Of a DNA stretch of 11,596 bases, positions 5,524-11,596 are shown piece after piece (the stretch's first letter is position 1; each line of letters starts with the position of its first letter). The position numbers were made by a program, and so were the translations under genes. The DNA is taken from NCBI GenBank assembly GCA_035539855.1, contig DATLHO010000168.1, positions 1 to 11,596 of the forward strand, written 5' to 3'. The notes beneath the pieces are model-generated. The model was not told the DNA's origin and did no database searches. It worked only from the letters and a program-made list of their open reading frames with translations. Source of the stretch: DATLHO01 sp035539855. Lineage in GTDB: Bacteria; Bacteroidota; Ignavibacteria; OLB7.

Positions 5524-8160
5524 TCACCGTACGACGATCACTCGTGAGCTTTCGACGCTTTCCCCGGCGCGCGCGACCAGCATGTACACGCCGCTGGCGC
5601 AACCGTCAAATTCCATTCTCACGCTCATGCGCCCGGGCTCGATGCTCCCGCGAGCGCGAATCGCTCCGCTCGCATCGACGAGCTCGAGCCGCGTCGTCTC
5701 GAGCAACGGCACGGCGAGCGAAACCTCGAGCATGTCCCGCGCCGGCATCGGGCTGACGCGGTCGAGAAGCCGCGGCGCCGCGGTTCGCTCCGGGCTGACA
5801 TGCGAGCGAATGTCGGCGACGGCGACGGTCGTTCCGTAGATGTCGACGCCTGCGTTGCGCCAGTCCTCCCAGACGACGATCAGCGTGTCGCGAAAGACCA
5901 CCGCCGATGGCTGGCGGGCGATCGCGCCGGGCTCGGAGAGTCGCATGGGCGCGCCCATGGGCGTCAGATCGGGCGCGACACGATGGACATTGATGCTATT
6001 GTCCGCGTGCACGAACAGGAGTGTGCCGTCGGACGATTCGGCGAGCACCAGCTCTCCTGCTGCCGCACCAAGCATGAACTCGGAGCGGCCGCTGGCAGCG
6101 CCGCCTGGCTCATAACGCTCGATATACACCCGCCGGCGATCGAGCGAGTCGCGCCACCAGCGCAAAATCCGTCCGTCGCGCAGGCGTTGGAACGACGCAC
6201 CAGTGACCACGCGCTCGAAGCGGGTTACCACATAACTCGAGTCACGGCGAAAGTGCGTGATTACTTCCGCGTCGCAAAGGAGATAGCGCCCGGGTCCATC
6301 TGCCAGAACGCGCCGGCCCGGCTGAATGTCGCGGAATCGCCAGATCGAATCGATGAGCGTGCCGTTCGTATCGATCGAGTATACCACGAACATCGCCTGA
6401 ACCGGAGGCGTTTGGACGTTCGATCGAGTGAATCCCCCGGTGGCAACGCCAGTGATGGGGTCGTGTGAGATTTCGGACGGGCCGAAATAGAGATCGCGCG
6501 TCCAGTTCTTCTCCTGCCCGAGCACTATTCTGCGCCACCCGGTGACGGTCGCACGATGGCATGTCAGATAGGCATGATTCGCCGTGAACCTAACGCCACC
6601 CTGCCGGTCCTCATCCTGCCTGAAGTGGTCGGAGAGAATGGCGAACATGCCGAACGACTGGTGAAGAGTCTCTATCGCCGAATAATAGATTTCGTATGAA
6701 GCAAGTCTGGGAATGCGAGGCGGCAACATCGAATCGGTCGGCGTCGTAACCGTGTCGCTCCGGTCGGGCCACTGACTGAGGACGTACGGCGTCTCTCCGT
6801 TCTGCTGCCAGAAAAGGCAGACAGCGTCACCGGAGAGTATTATGCCGGGATATCGCTGCGGTTGATTCCAGGTGGTCACCGCGGTCGCGACAGAGAGTTC
6901 GAGGCCTGCGGAAGAAATGGTGCTGAGGGAATCGAACCTCGTCCTGCGGAGCGTCACCGCTTCGCACGCGGTGACGGTCGAGTCACCGCCGGCGCGTGCC
7001 GAGCCAGAACCGTCAAGGACGTAGCGTGTCATCGCCTCATATGTCTCGTCGCGCTGATGGTAGCCGGAGACGGTGAACAGCAGCATCGCGTCGAAACGAT
7101 AGGTGTTCTCGCAGCCACGGATTCGAACGATCGGCGCACCGCGTATCTCTCGTACGTTTTCACGGTCGTACTCCGTGTACATACTGAGGAGAACGGTGTC
7201 GTGAGCCCGCGCAAGATCGTCATCGAGGCGCACTCGGTGCAGACGCTCCAGATAACTCGTGATGCCATCGCGCCGCGTCAGACCGAGCACCATGATCGAG
7301 TCTCCGGCGATCGCGGGAATTGCGAGGATCAGCCTCAGGCTATCGACCATCGGCACCGGCCGCTCGCGCATCGCCGTCGACTCGAAGAGGCTCGTGAACA
7401 CTCGGACGGTGTCGTTGCAGACGGTGACGACCGCTCCGTCGTCGCGGACGACATACGGCTCACACACAGGCGCCACAACCGGTCGGATGCCGCTGATGCG
7501 ACGACCGATAGCAAAGCGACGGGAGTTATCGACGTGCAGTATCCATCCGTCGATCGCGCGCGTCATCCGGCGCAGCCACGTGATGCGGGTGCCGAGGGTA
7601 TCAACTACTCCCAGCGGAGACCCGCTGGCAGTCAGCCGTTGCGCCAGCGTTCGACCGCTGCTCGTCCAGACGAGCACGTGCTCGGCGGAGCCCGAAGCAA
7701 ACGTTCGCAGCAGCTCGGCGCCCGTCGTCGCGGCGACACGGAGCACCGGTCGAACGATCAGCCCGGTCGTATCGACGACCGCCGCATAGATGCCGGGCGC
7801 ATCAGCACGTGAATCCATCCACGCCACGACGAACCGATCGCGCTGCGCGCTGACGTCGACCAGTCGCGCCGGTCGGGCATTGTCGGGATGAATCAGAAAC
7901 GGAGCTCCGACCTGCATCGAGTCGCGCGTCAACGCAGCCCACAGGCAGGTCACGTGCGTGCCGTCCGACAGACGGCGGTTCGAGCCCCAGACGACGAGCG
8001 CGAGATCGCCATACCGGTCGGCCGCCTGAATTCGGATCGTGTCCGGGAGCACGCGGGTTACCGGCTCCGGGGGAGACAGCTTCAGGTCGCGGCGCTGCGC
8101 AAGGCTGGGGACGAGGAGTGTGGGGAGAAGGGCGAGCAGCAGGAACAATCGCGGGCGCAT
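5524..8160 (-). CDS. Large secreted beta-rich protein with T9SS type A-like C-terminal sorting domain, 878 aa (paralog 2)
   Basis: Signal peptide at residues 1-21 (LFLLLALLPTLLVPSLA, cut before Q22), followed by QRRDLKLSPPEPVT, nearly identical to paralog 1. Then come LALVVWGSNRR, RFVVAWMDSRADAPGIY and EHVLVWTSSG, in the same order as in paralog 1. Mid-protein landmarks also match: CEPYVVRDDGAVV with FTSLFEST (paralog 1: WHVRSDGGLV with FSSLFDTS), GCENT (GCSNT) and TTWNQPQRYPGIIL (TTWKQLSVPQTRPGLVV). LIVVWEDWRNAGVDIYG precedes the C-terminal domain. The last ~82 residues (797-878) show SPMPARDML, RLELVDASGA, CASGVYMLVARAG and a final RVIVVR, a T9SS type A-like pattern. GAGGTG at 8166-8171 with a 5-nt spacer supports the ATG. 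Part of the centre (for example 6661-6720, 27 of 60 bases G or C) is less GC-rich than the metabolic genes. No enzyme motif is recognised. Confidence 0.82.
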   Translation of the reverse strand: MRPRLFLLLALLPTLLVPSLAQRRDLKLSPPEPVTRVLPDTIRIQAADRYGDLALVVWGSNRRLSDGTHVTCLWAALTRDSMQVGAPFLIHPDNARPARLVDVSAQRDRFVVAWMDSRADAPGIYAAVVDTTGLIVRPVLRVAATTGAELLRTFASGSAEHVLVWTSSGRTLAQRLTASGSPLGVVDTLGTRITWLRRMTRAIDGWILHVDNSRRFAIGRRISGIRPVVAPVCEPYVVRDDGAVVTVCNDTVRVFTSLFESTAMRERPVPMVDSLRLILAIPAIAGDSIMVLGLTRRDGITSYLERLHRVRLDDDLARAHDTVLLSMYTEYDRENVREIRGAPIVRIRGCENTYRFDAMLLFTVSGYHQRDETYEAMTRYVLDGSGSARAGGDSTVTACEAVTLRRTRFDSLSTISSAGLELSVATAVTTWNQPQRYPGIILSGDAVCLFWQQNGETPYVLSQWPDRSDTVTTPTDSMLPPRIPRLASYEIYYSAIETLHQSFGMFAILSDHFRQDEDRQGGVRFTANHAYLTCHRATVTGWRRIVLGQEKNWTRDLYFGPSEISHDPITGVATGGFTRSNVQTPPVQAMFVVYSIDTNGTLIDSIWRFRDIQPGRRVLADGPGRYLLCDAEVITHFRRDSSYVVTRFERVVTGASFQRLRDGRILRWWRDSLDRRRVYIERYEPGGAASGRSEFMLGAAAGELVLAESSDGTLLFVHADNSINVHRVAPDLTPMGAPMRLSEPGAIARQPSAVVFRDTLIVVWEDWRNAGVDIYGTTVAVADIRSHVSPERTAAPRLLDRVSPMPARDMLEVSLAVPLLETTRLELVDASGAIRARGSIEPGRMSVRMEFDGCASGVYMLVARAGESVESSRVIVVR

Positions 8161-8245
8161 CGAGGCACCTCGGAGTAGAGTCGCGAGCCTAACACGGGGC
8201 GATCGGAATCGGTTAGTCCGCGGCCGAAGCGGTAGTCCGGATAGC

Positions 8246-8284
8246 CGAAAGGGCTGGCCCCAGGTTCTGGAGTCAGCCCTTTCG
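8246..8284 (-). terminator. Hairpin terminator after the thiolase-dehydrogenase pair
   Basis: cgaaagggctg (8246-8256) and cagccctttcg (8274-8284) are perfect 11-bp arms, with a small inner ccag/ctgg stem in the loop. It begins 23 nt past the TAG of the dehydrogenase gene and lies 85 nt before the start of secreted paralog 2. The AAAGGGCT...AGCCCTTT form is a typical intrinsic-terminator shape, with its T-run lying inside the arm. It would separate the metabolic operon from the secreted-protein transcription unit. Confidence 0.65.
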
Positions 8285-8307
8285 TAGATCGGATTACCGT
8301 CGCCCGC

Positions 8308-9165
8308 CTATCTCGTCGTCGCGTAATCGTAGAACCCGCGGCCGGACTTGCGGCCGAGGTGGCCCGCGGCGACCATCTTGCGCAGCAGCGGACACGGACG
8401 GTACTTGCTGTCGCCGAGGCCGGAGTGCAGCACCTCCATGATCGCCAGGCAGACGTCGAGGCCGATGAAGTCGGCGAGCGTCAGCGGGCCCATCGGGTGC
8501 GCCATGCCGAGCTTCATCACGGTGTCGATGTCCTCGACCGACGCGACGCCTTCCATCACGCAGAAGATCGCCTCGTTGATCATCGGCATCAGCACGCGGT
8601 TCGAGACGAACCCGGGGTAATCGTGGACCTCGACGGGCACCTTCCCGAGCTTCTCGGAGAGCTCGCGGATCGCCGCGTAGGTCTCGTCGCTCGTCGCGTA
8701 GCCCCGGATGATCTCGACGAGCTTCATCACCGGCACGGGGTTGAAGAAGTGCATGCCGATCACCTTCTCGGGCCGCTGCGTCAGCGCCGCGATCTGCGTG
8801 ATCGAGATCGACGAGGTGTTCGATGCGAGAATGGTCTCGGGCTTTGTGTTCGCGTCGAGTGTCCTGAAGATCTCGGCCTTGATGCCGAAGTTCTCGCTCG
8901 CGGCCTCGATGACGAGGTCGGCCATCGCGACGGCCGCCGAGAGCTCGACCATCCCGCGGATGCGACCGAGCGTCTCGTCCTTCTGGTGGGCGGTGATCGT
9001 CTCCTTCTTGACCTGGCGGTCGAGGTTCGCGGTGATCGTGTCGATGCCGCGCTGCACGCGGTCGTGATCGACGTCGACGACGATCACGTCGTGCCCGTTC
9101 TGTGCGAAGACGTGGGCAATGCCGTTGCCCATGGTTCCGGTTCCGATGACGGTGACGTTGCTCAT
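8308..9165 (-). CDS. hbd: 3-hydroxybutyryl-CoA / 3-hydroxyacyl-CoA dehydrogenase, 285 aa
   Basis: It catalyses the NAD(P)-dependent interconversion of acetoacetyl-CoA and 3-hydroxybutyryl-CoA (or longer 3-oxoacyl-CoA) in the cytosol. The N-terminal Rossmann fold shows VIGTGTMGNGIAHVFA (GTGTMG at residues 8-13) with the acidic strand end VVDVD (29-33). Active-site residues by family pattern: Ser118 in SNTSSISIT, His139 in GMHFFNPVPVMKLVE, Glu151 in the same block and Asn189 in PGFVSNR. The C-terminal domain has HPMGPLTLADFIGLD and GRKSGRGFYDY. The ~285-aa length matches stand-alone dehydrogenases, not FadB fusions. The start is the ATG of an ATGA overlap with the thiolase stop, with GGAGG seven bases upstream (9173-9177). 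A longer in-frame reading to 10101 only translates the thiolase gene out of frame. Direction, either fatty-acid or amino-acid oxidation or butyrate/PHB-type synthesis, cannot be decided here. Confidence 0.95.
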   Translation of the reverse strand: MSNVTVIGTGTMGNGIAHVFAQNGHDVIVVDVDHDRVQRGIDTITANLDRQVKKETITAHQKDETLGRIRGMVELSAAVAMADLVIEAASENFGIKAEIFRTLDANTKPETILASNTSSISITQIAALTQRPEKVIGMHFFNPVPVMKLVEIIRGYATSDETYAAIRELSEKLGKVPVEVHDYPGFVSNRVLMPMINEAIFCVMEGVASVEDIDTVMKLGMAHPMGPLTLADFIGLDVCLAIMEVLHSGLGDSKYRPCPLLRKMVAAGHLGRKSGRGFYDYATTR

Positions 9166-10337
9166 GCTACGGCCTCCACGATCATCGCCGTCGCCTCGCC
9201 GCCGCCGATGCAGATCGCGGCCAGGCCGCGCTTCGCGTTGCGCTGCTTCATCGCGTACAGCAACGTCGTGAGGATGCGCGCGCCCGAGGCGCCGATCGGG
9301 TGTCCCAGCGCCACCGCGCCGCCGTTGACGTTGAGCTTCTCCAGCGGAATGCCGAGCGCCTTCTGCGAGGCGAGCGCGACGACCGCGAAGGCCTCGTTGA
9401 TCTCGAAGAGGTCGATGTCGTTGAGCGTCAGCCCGGCCTTGTCGAGCACGCGCTGGATCGCGTCGATCGGCGCGGTCGTGAAGTGCTGCGGGTCCTTCGC
9501 CGCGGAGCTCTGCGCGATGATGCGCGCCATCGGCTTCAGGCCGAGCTCGGCCGCCTTCTCCTCGCTGGCGAGCACGAGCGCCGCGGCGCCGTCGTTGATC
9601 TTCGAGGCGTTCGCGGCGGTCACCGTTCCTTCCTTCGTGAACGCCGGACGCAGCGTCGGGATCTTGTCGAAGTTCGTCTTCGCCGGCTCCTCGTCCGTGT
9701 CGACGACGGTCTCTCCCTTGCGATCCTGGATCGTCACCGCGACGATCTCGTCGCGGAAGCGGCCTTCGGCGATCGAGCCCTGGGCGCGGCGGTAGCTCTC
9801 GATCGCGAACGCGTCCTGCGCCTCGCGCGGCACCTCGCAGTCGACCGCGCACTGGTCGGCGAAGTTGCCCATCGGCGACGACGCGTAGGCGTCGGTCAGG
9901 CCGTCGTGCATCATCGAGTCGATGATCTGGCCGTTGCCGACGCGGTAGCCGTTGCGCGCCTTGTCGAGCACGTACGGCGCCATCGACATCGACTCCTGGC
10001 CGCCGGCCACGACGATGTCGGCGTCGCCGCAGCGGATCATCTGATCGGCGAGCATCACCGACTTCATCCCCGAGCCGCAGACCTTGCCGACGGTCGTGCA
10101 CGGAACGGAGCTCGGGATGCCCGCGCCGAGCGCCGCCTGGCGCGCGGGCGCCTGGCCGATGCCGGCGGTCAGCACGTTGCCGAGCACGACCTCTGAGACC
10201 TGATCGGGGGTCACGCCGGCGCGCTCGAGCGCCGCCTTGATCGCGGTCGCGCCGAGCTTCGGCGCCGCGACCGTGCTGAGCGTCCCGCCGAACGAGCCGA
10301 TCGGCGTGCGGGCGGCGGAGAGAATGACTGTAGCCAT
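9162..10337 (-). CDS. atoB: Acetyl-CoA C-acetyltransferase (thiolase), 391 aa
   Basis: It condenses two acetyl-CoA to acetoacetyl-CoA or runs the reverse thiolysis. Thiolase landmarks: SAARTPIGSFGG (7-18), the acylated cysteine Cys87 in GKVCGSGMKS, AGGQESMSMAPY (111-122), NASKINDGAAAL (243-254), NEAFAVVA (314-321), His346 in GGAVALGHPIGASGAR and Cys376 in CIGGGEATA. All three catalytic residues are present, and the 391-aa length is normal. The methionine-bearing ESMSMAPY block and the partner dehydrogenase favour the short-chain (biosynthetic-type) class, but broader beta-ketothiolase activity is possible. The symbol is a class label. Its stop overlaps the dehydrogenase start by 4 bp, implying coupled translation. 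It lies 46 bp downstream of carA on the same strand. No Shine-Dalgarno is evident before the ATG; the preceding bases resemble those before the amidohydrolase gene. Confidence 0.95.
   Translation of the reverse strand: MATVILSAARTPIGSFGGTLSTVAAPKLGATAIKAALERAGVTPDQVSEVVLGNVLTAGIGQAPARQAALGAGIPSSVPCTTVGKVCGSGMKSVMLADQMIRCGDADIVVAGGQESMSMAPYVLDKARNGYRVGNGQIIDSMMHDGLTDAYASSPMGNFADQCAVDCEVPREAQDAFAIESYRRAQGSIAEGRFRDEIVAVTIQDRKGETVVDTDEEPAKTNFDKIPTLRPAFTKEGTVTAANASKINDGAAALVLASEEKAAELGLKPMARIIAQSSAAKDPQHFTTAPIDAIQRVLDKAGLTLNDIDLFEINEAFAVVALASQKALGIPLEKLNVNGGAVALGHPIGASGARILTTLLYAMKQRNAKRGLAAICIGGGEATAMIVEAVA
9173..9177 (-). promoter_or_regulatory. Ribosome-binding site of the dehydrogenase, inside the thiolase gene
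   Basis: GGAGG on the - strand lies seven bases before the ATG at 9165. It sits within the last codons of the thiolase gene and fixes the dehydrogenase start at the ATGA overlap. Confidence 0.75.
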
Positions 10338-10363
10338 TGCGAAATGCGGATTACGGATTGAGT
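10338..10363 (-). promoter_or_regulatory. Degenerate CAATCCG-type leader element before the thiolase start
   Basis: On the - strand it reads ACTCAATCCGTAATCCG, then CATTTCGCA, directly abutting the ATG. It lies in the 46-bp gap after carA. With small gaps it aligns over about 20 matching bases with 2574-2599 before the amidohydrolase. No purine-rich ribosome-binding site is present. Confidence 0.4.
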
Positions 10364-10383
10364 CGGCGTGAATGACGGGATGT

Positions 10384-11529
10384 CTACTTCGCCGTGTCCA
10401 TCATGTCGATGAACTGGCGGAAGAGGTAGTCGGCGTCGTGGGGGCCGGGACCGGCCTCGGGATGATACTGCACGCAGAAGACCGGCAGCGAGCGATGGCG
10501 GAAGCCCTCGACCGTGCGGTCGTTGAGATTGACGTGGGTCAGCTCGACCGGCAGCGAGCTCATCGAGTCGAGATCGACCGCGAAGCCGTGGTTCTGCGAG
10601 GTGATCTCGTTGAAGCCGGTCGCGGTGTTCTGGACCGGATGGTTCGCACCGCGGTGCCCGAACTTCAGCTTGAACGTCTTCGCGCCGAGCGCGAGCGCAA
10701 GAAGCTGATGACCGAGGCAGATGCCGAAGACCGGCTTCTTGTCGATCAGCGCCCGCAGCGTCTCGACCGCGTACTTGACCGCGTCGGGATCGCCGGGGCC
10801 GTTGGAGACAAAGATGCCGTCCGGGTCCAGCGCGAGGATCTCCTCGGGCGACGTCGATCCGGGCACGACCGTCAGCCGGCATCCGTAGGAGGCGAGGCGC
10901 TCGAGGATGTTGTGCTTGACGCCGAAGTCCATGACGACGACGTGGTAGTTGCGGCCGGGCGCGAAATCCGACGGTGGCGTCAGTAGATATCCGCTCTGGT
11001 CGAGCGGCGAGAATTCGTAGCGCTCGGTGCAGGCCACCTCGCGCGTCAGATCGAGCCCCGCCATCTGGGGAATGCTGCGTGCGCGCTCGAGCAGCCGCGC
11101 GTCGTCGAGGTCGGTCGCCGAGATCACGCCGCGCATCGCCCCCTGCTCGCGCAGGATTCGAACGAGCATCCGCGTGTCGATCTCCTCGAGACCGATCACC
11201 CGGCTGCGCAGCAGATACTCGTCGAGATCCTCCTCCGATCGCCAGTTCGAGCTCCGCCGCGACGCCTCGCGCACGATGAGCCCGGCGGCCTGCACGCAGC
11301 GCGACTCGACGTCGAAGTGATTGACGCCGACGTTCCCCTGGTGCGGATACGTCAACGTCACGATCTGCCCGAAGTAGCTCGGATCGGTCAGAATCTCCTG
11401 ATACCCTGTAATCGACGTATTGAACACGACCTCGCCACCGGTCTCGCGCTCGACATCACCGAACGCGCGGCCGCTGAAAATGGTCCCGTTCTCGAGTACA
11501 AGCTTCGCTTTCGGACGGCGGATTGACAT
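10384..11529 (-). CDS. carA: Carbamoyl-phosphate synthase small subunit (glutaminase), 381 aa
   Basis: CarA hydrolyses glutamine and channels ammonia to CarB, which makes carbamoyl phosphate for arginine and pyrimidine synthesis. The N-terminal CPSase small-chain domain is clear: KLVLENGTIFSGRAFG (9-24), VVFNTSITGYQEILTDPSYFGQIVTLTYPHQGN read across residues 34-66, and IDTRMLVRILREQGAMRGVI (117-136). The class I glutamine amidotransferase domain follows from about residue 195, with VSNGPGDP (241-248), nucleophile Cys271 in GICLGHQ, TSQNHGFAVD (310-319), and His356 and Glu358 in QYHPEAGPGPHD. Length is normal. AGGAG four bases before the ATG at 11529 decides the start; an upstream in-frame GTG at 11547 would place this site inside the coding sequence. 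carB is not downstream as in the classical carAB order: the thiolase follows instead. carB may lie upstream beyond the window or elsewhere. Confidence 0.96.
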   Translation of the reverse strand: MSIRRPKAKLVLENGTIFSGRAFGDVERETGGEVVFNTSITGYQEILTDPSYFGQIVTLTYPHQGNVGVNHFDVESRCVQAAGLIVREASRRSSNWRSEEDLDEYLLRSRVIGLEEIDTRMLVRILREQGAMRGVISATDLDDARLLERARSIPQMAGLDLTREVACTERYEFSPLDQSGYLLTPPSDFAPGRNYHVVVMDFGVKHNILERLASYGCRLTVVPGSTSPEEILALDPDGIFVSNGPGDPDAVKYAVETLRALIDKKPVFGICLGHQLLALALGAKTFKLKFGHRGANHPVQNTATGFNEITSQNHGFAVDLDSMSSLPVELTHVNLNDRTVEGFRHRSLPVFCVQYHPEAGPGPHDADYLFRQFIDMMDTAK

Positions 11530-11596
11530 CGTTCTCCTGATGATCACAAAGAGAGTGCAAACTGCATAAACGCACGAATCTACGAACTCCCCACCC
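11530..11596 (-). promoter_or_regulatory. carA leader with ribosome-binding site, AT-richer than its surroundings
   Basis: The ribosome-binding site AGGAG is at 11534-11538. Upstream on the - strand is a relatively AT-rich run, TTTATGCAGTTTGCAC followed by TCTCTTTGTGATC. This could hold a promoter: TCTCTTTG loosely resembles the Bacteroidetes -7 box TAnnTTTG. The match is imperfect and I cannot place a -35 or -33 element confidently. The window ends here. Confidence 0.3.

Noticed and set aside
8359..9795. Long + strand open reading frame (478 codons), and another at 9300-10196
   Set aside because: Both are antisense to the clearly identified dehydrogenase and thiolase genes and show low-complexity R/H/D-rich translations.
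8308..10101. A 597-residue version of the dehydrogenase, as if fused to an N-terminal domain
   Set aside because: The first ~312 residues are the thiolase gene read out of frame. The true start is the ATG at 9165 with GGAGG upstream.
11530..11547. GTG start for carA six codons upstream
   Set aside because: It would place the AGGAG ribosome-binding site inside the coding sequence, and MSIRRPKAKLVLENG is the natural start.

Overview
The window is high-GC bacterial DNA with tightly packed genes. It reads as ordinary chromosome: no rRNA, tRNA, CRISPR array, integrase or transposase is visible. The best taxonomic hint is a pair of large secreted proteins whose C-termini look like the type A sorting domain of the type IX secretion system (T9SS). 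That would place the organism in or near the Fibrobacteres-Chlorobi-Bacteroidetes group, in a high-GC lineage (Kapabacteria-like, Rhodothermia-like or Gemmatimonadota-like). The phylum is an inference from two domains and a general impression of gene style. It is not established.

Layout. On the + strand, positions 24-482 encode an RpiB-family sugar-phosphate isomerase and 597-1217 a four-helix membrane protein of unknown function. A long inverted repeat at 1261-1321 sits where this + strand pair meets the - strand genes that fill the rest of the window. Reading down the - strand from the right edge: carA (carbamoyl-phosphate synthase small subunit, 11529-10384), an acetyl-CoA acetyltransferase (10337-9162) and a 3-hydroxyacyl-CoA dehydrogenase (9165-8308). 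The last two overlap by an ATGA and are followed by a hairpin terminator. Then come the two tandem secreted paralogs (8160-5524 and 5429-2754), a short spacer with four 18-bp tandem repeats and a hairpin, and an M20-family amidohydrolase (2573-1374).

How the genes work together. The thiolase and the dehydrogenase catalyse consecutive steps between acetyl-CoA, acetoacetyl-CoA and 3-hydroxybutyryl-CoA, and their overlapping start and stop suggest coupled translation. CarA makes carbamoyl phosphate for arginine and pyrimidine synthesis with CarB, which is not in the window. The secreted paralogs share a signal peptide, a nearly identical motif just after the cleavage site, similar landmarks through the middle and a T9SS-like tail. 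They look like an old tandem duplication of a cell-surface or exported beta-rich protein.

I see no convincing new multi-gene system. The points most worth a second look are the secreted paralog pair, the aspartate pair replacing the His-Asn of RpiB, the related sequence just upstream of the amidohydrolase and thiolase starts, and the 18-bp tandem repeat.
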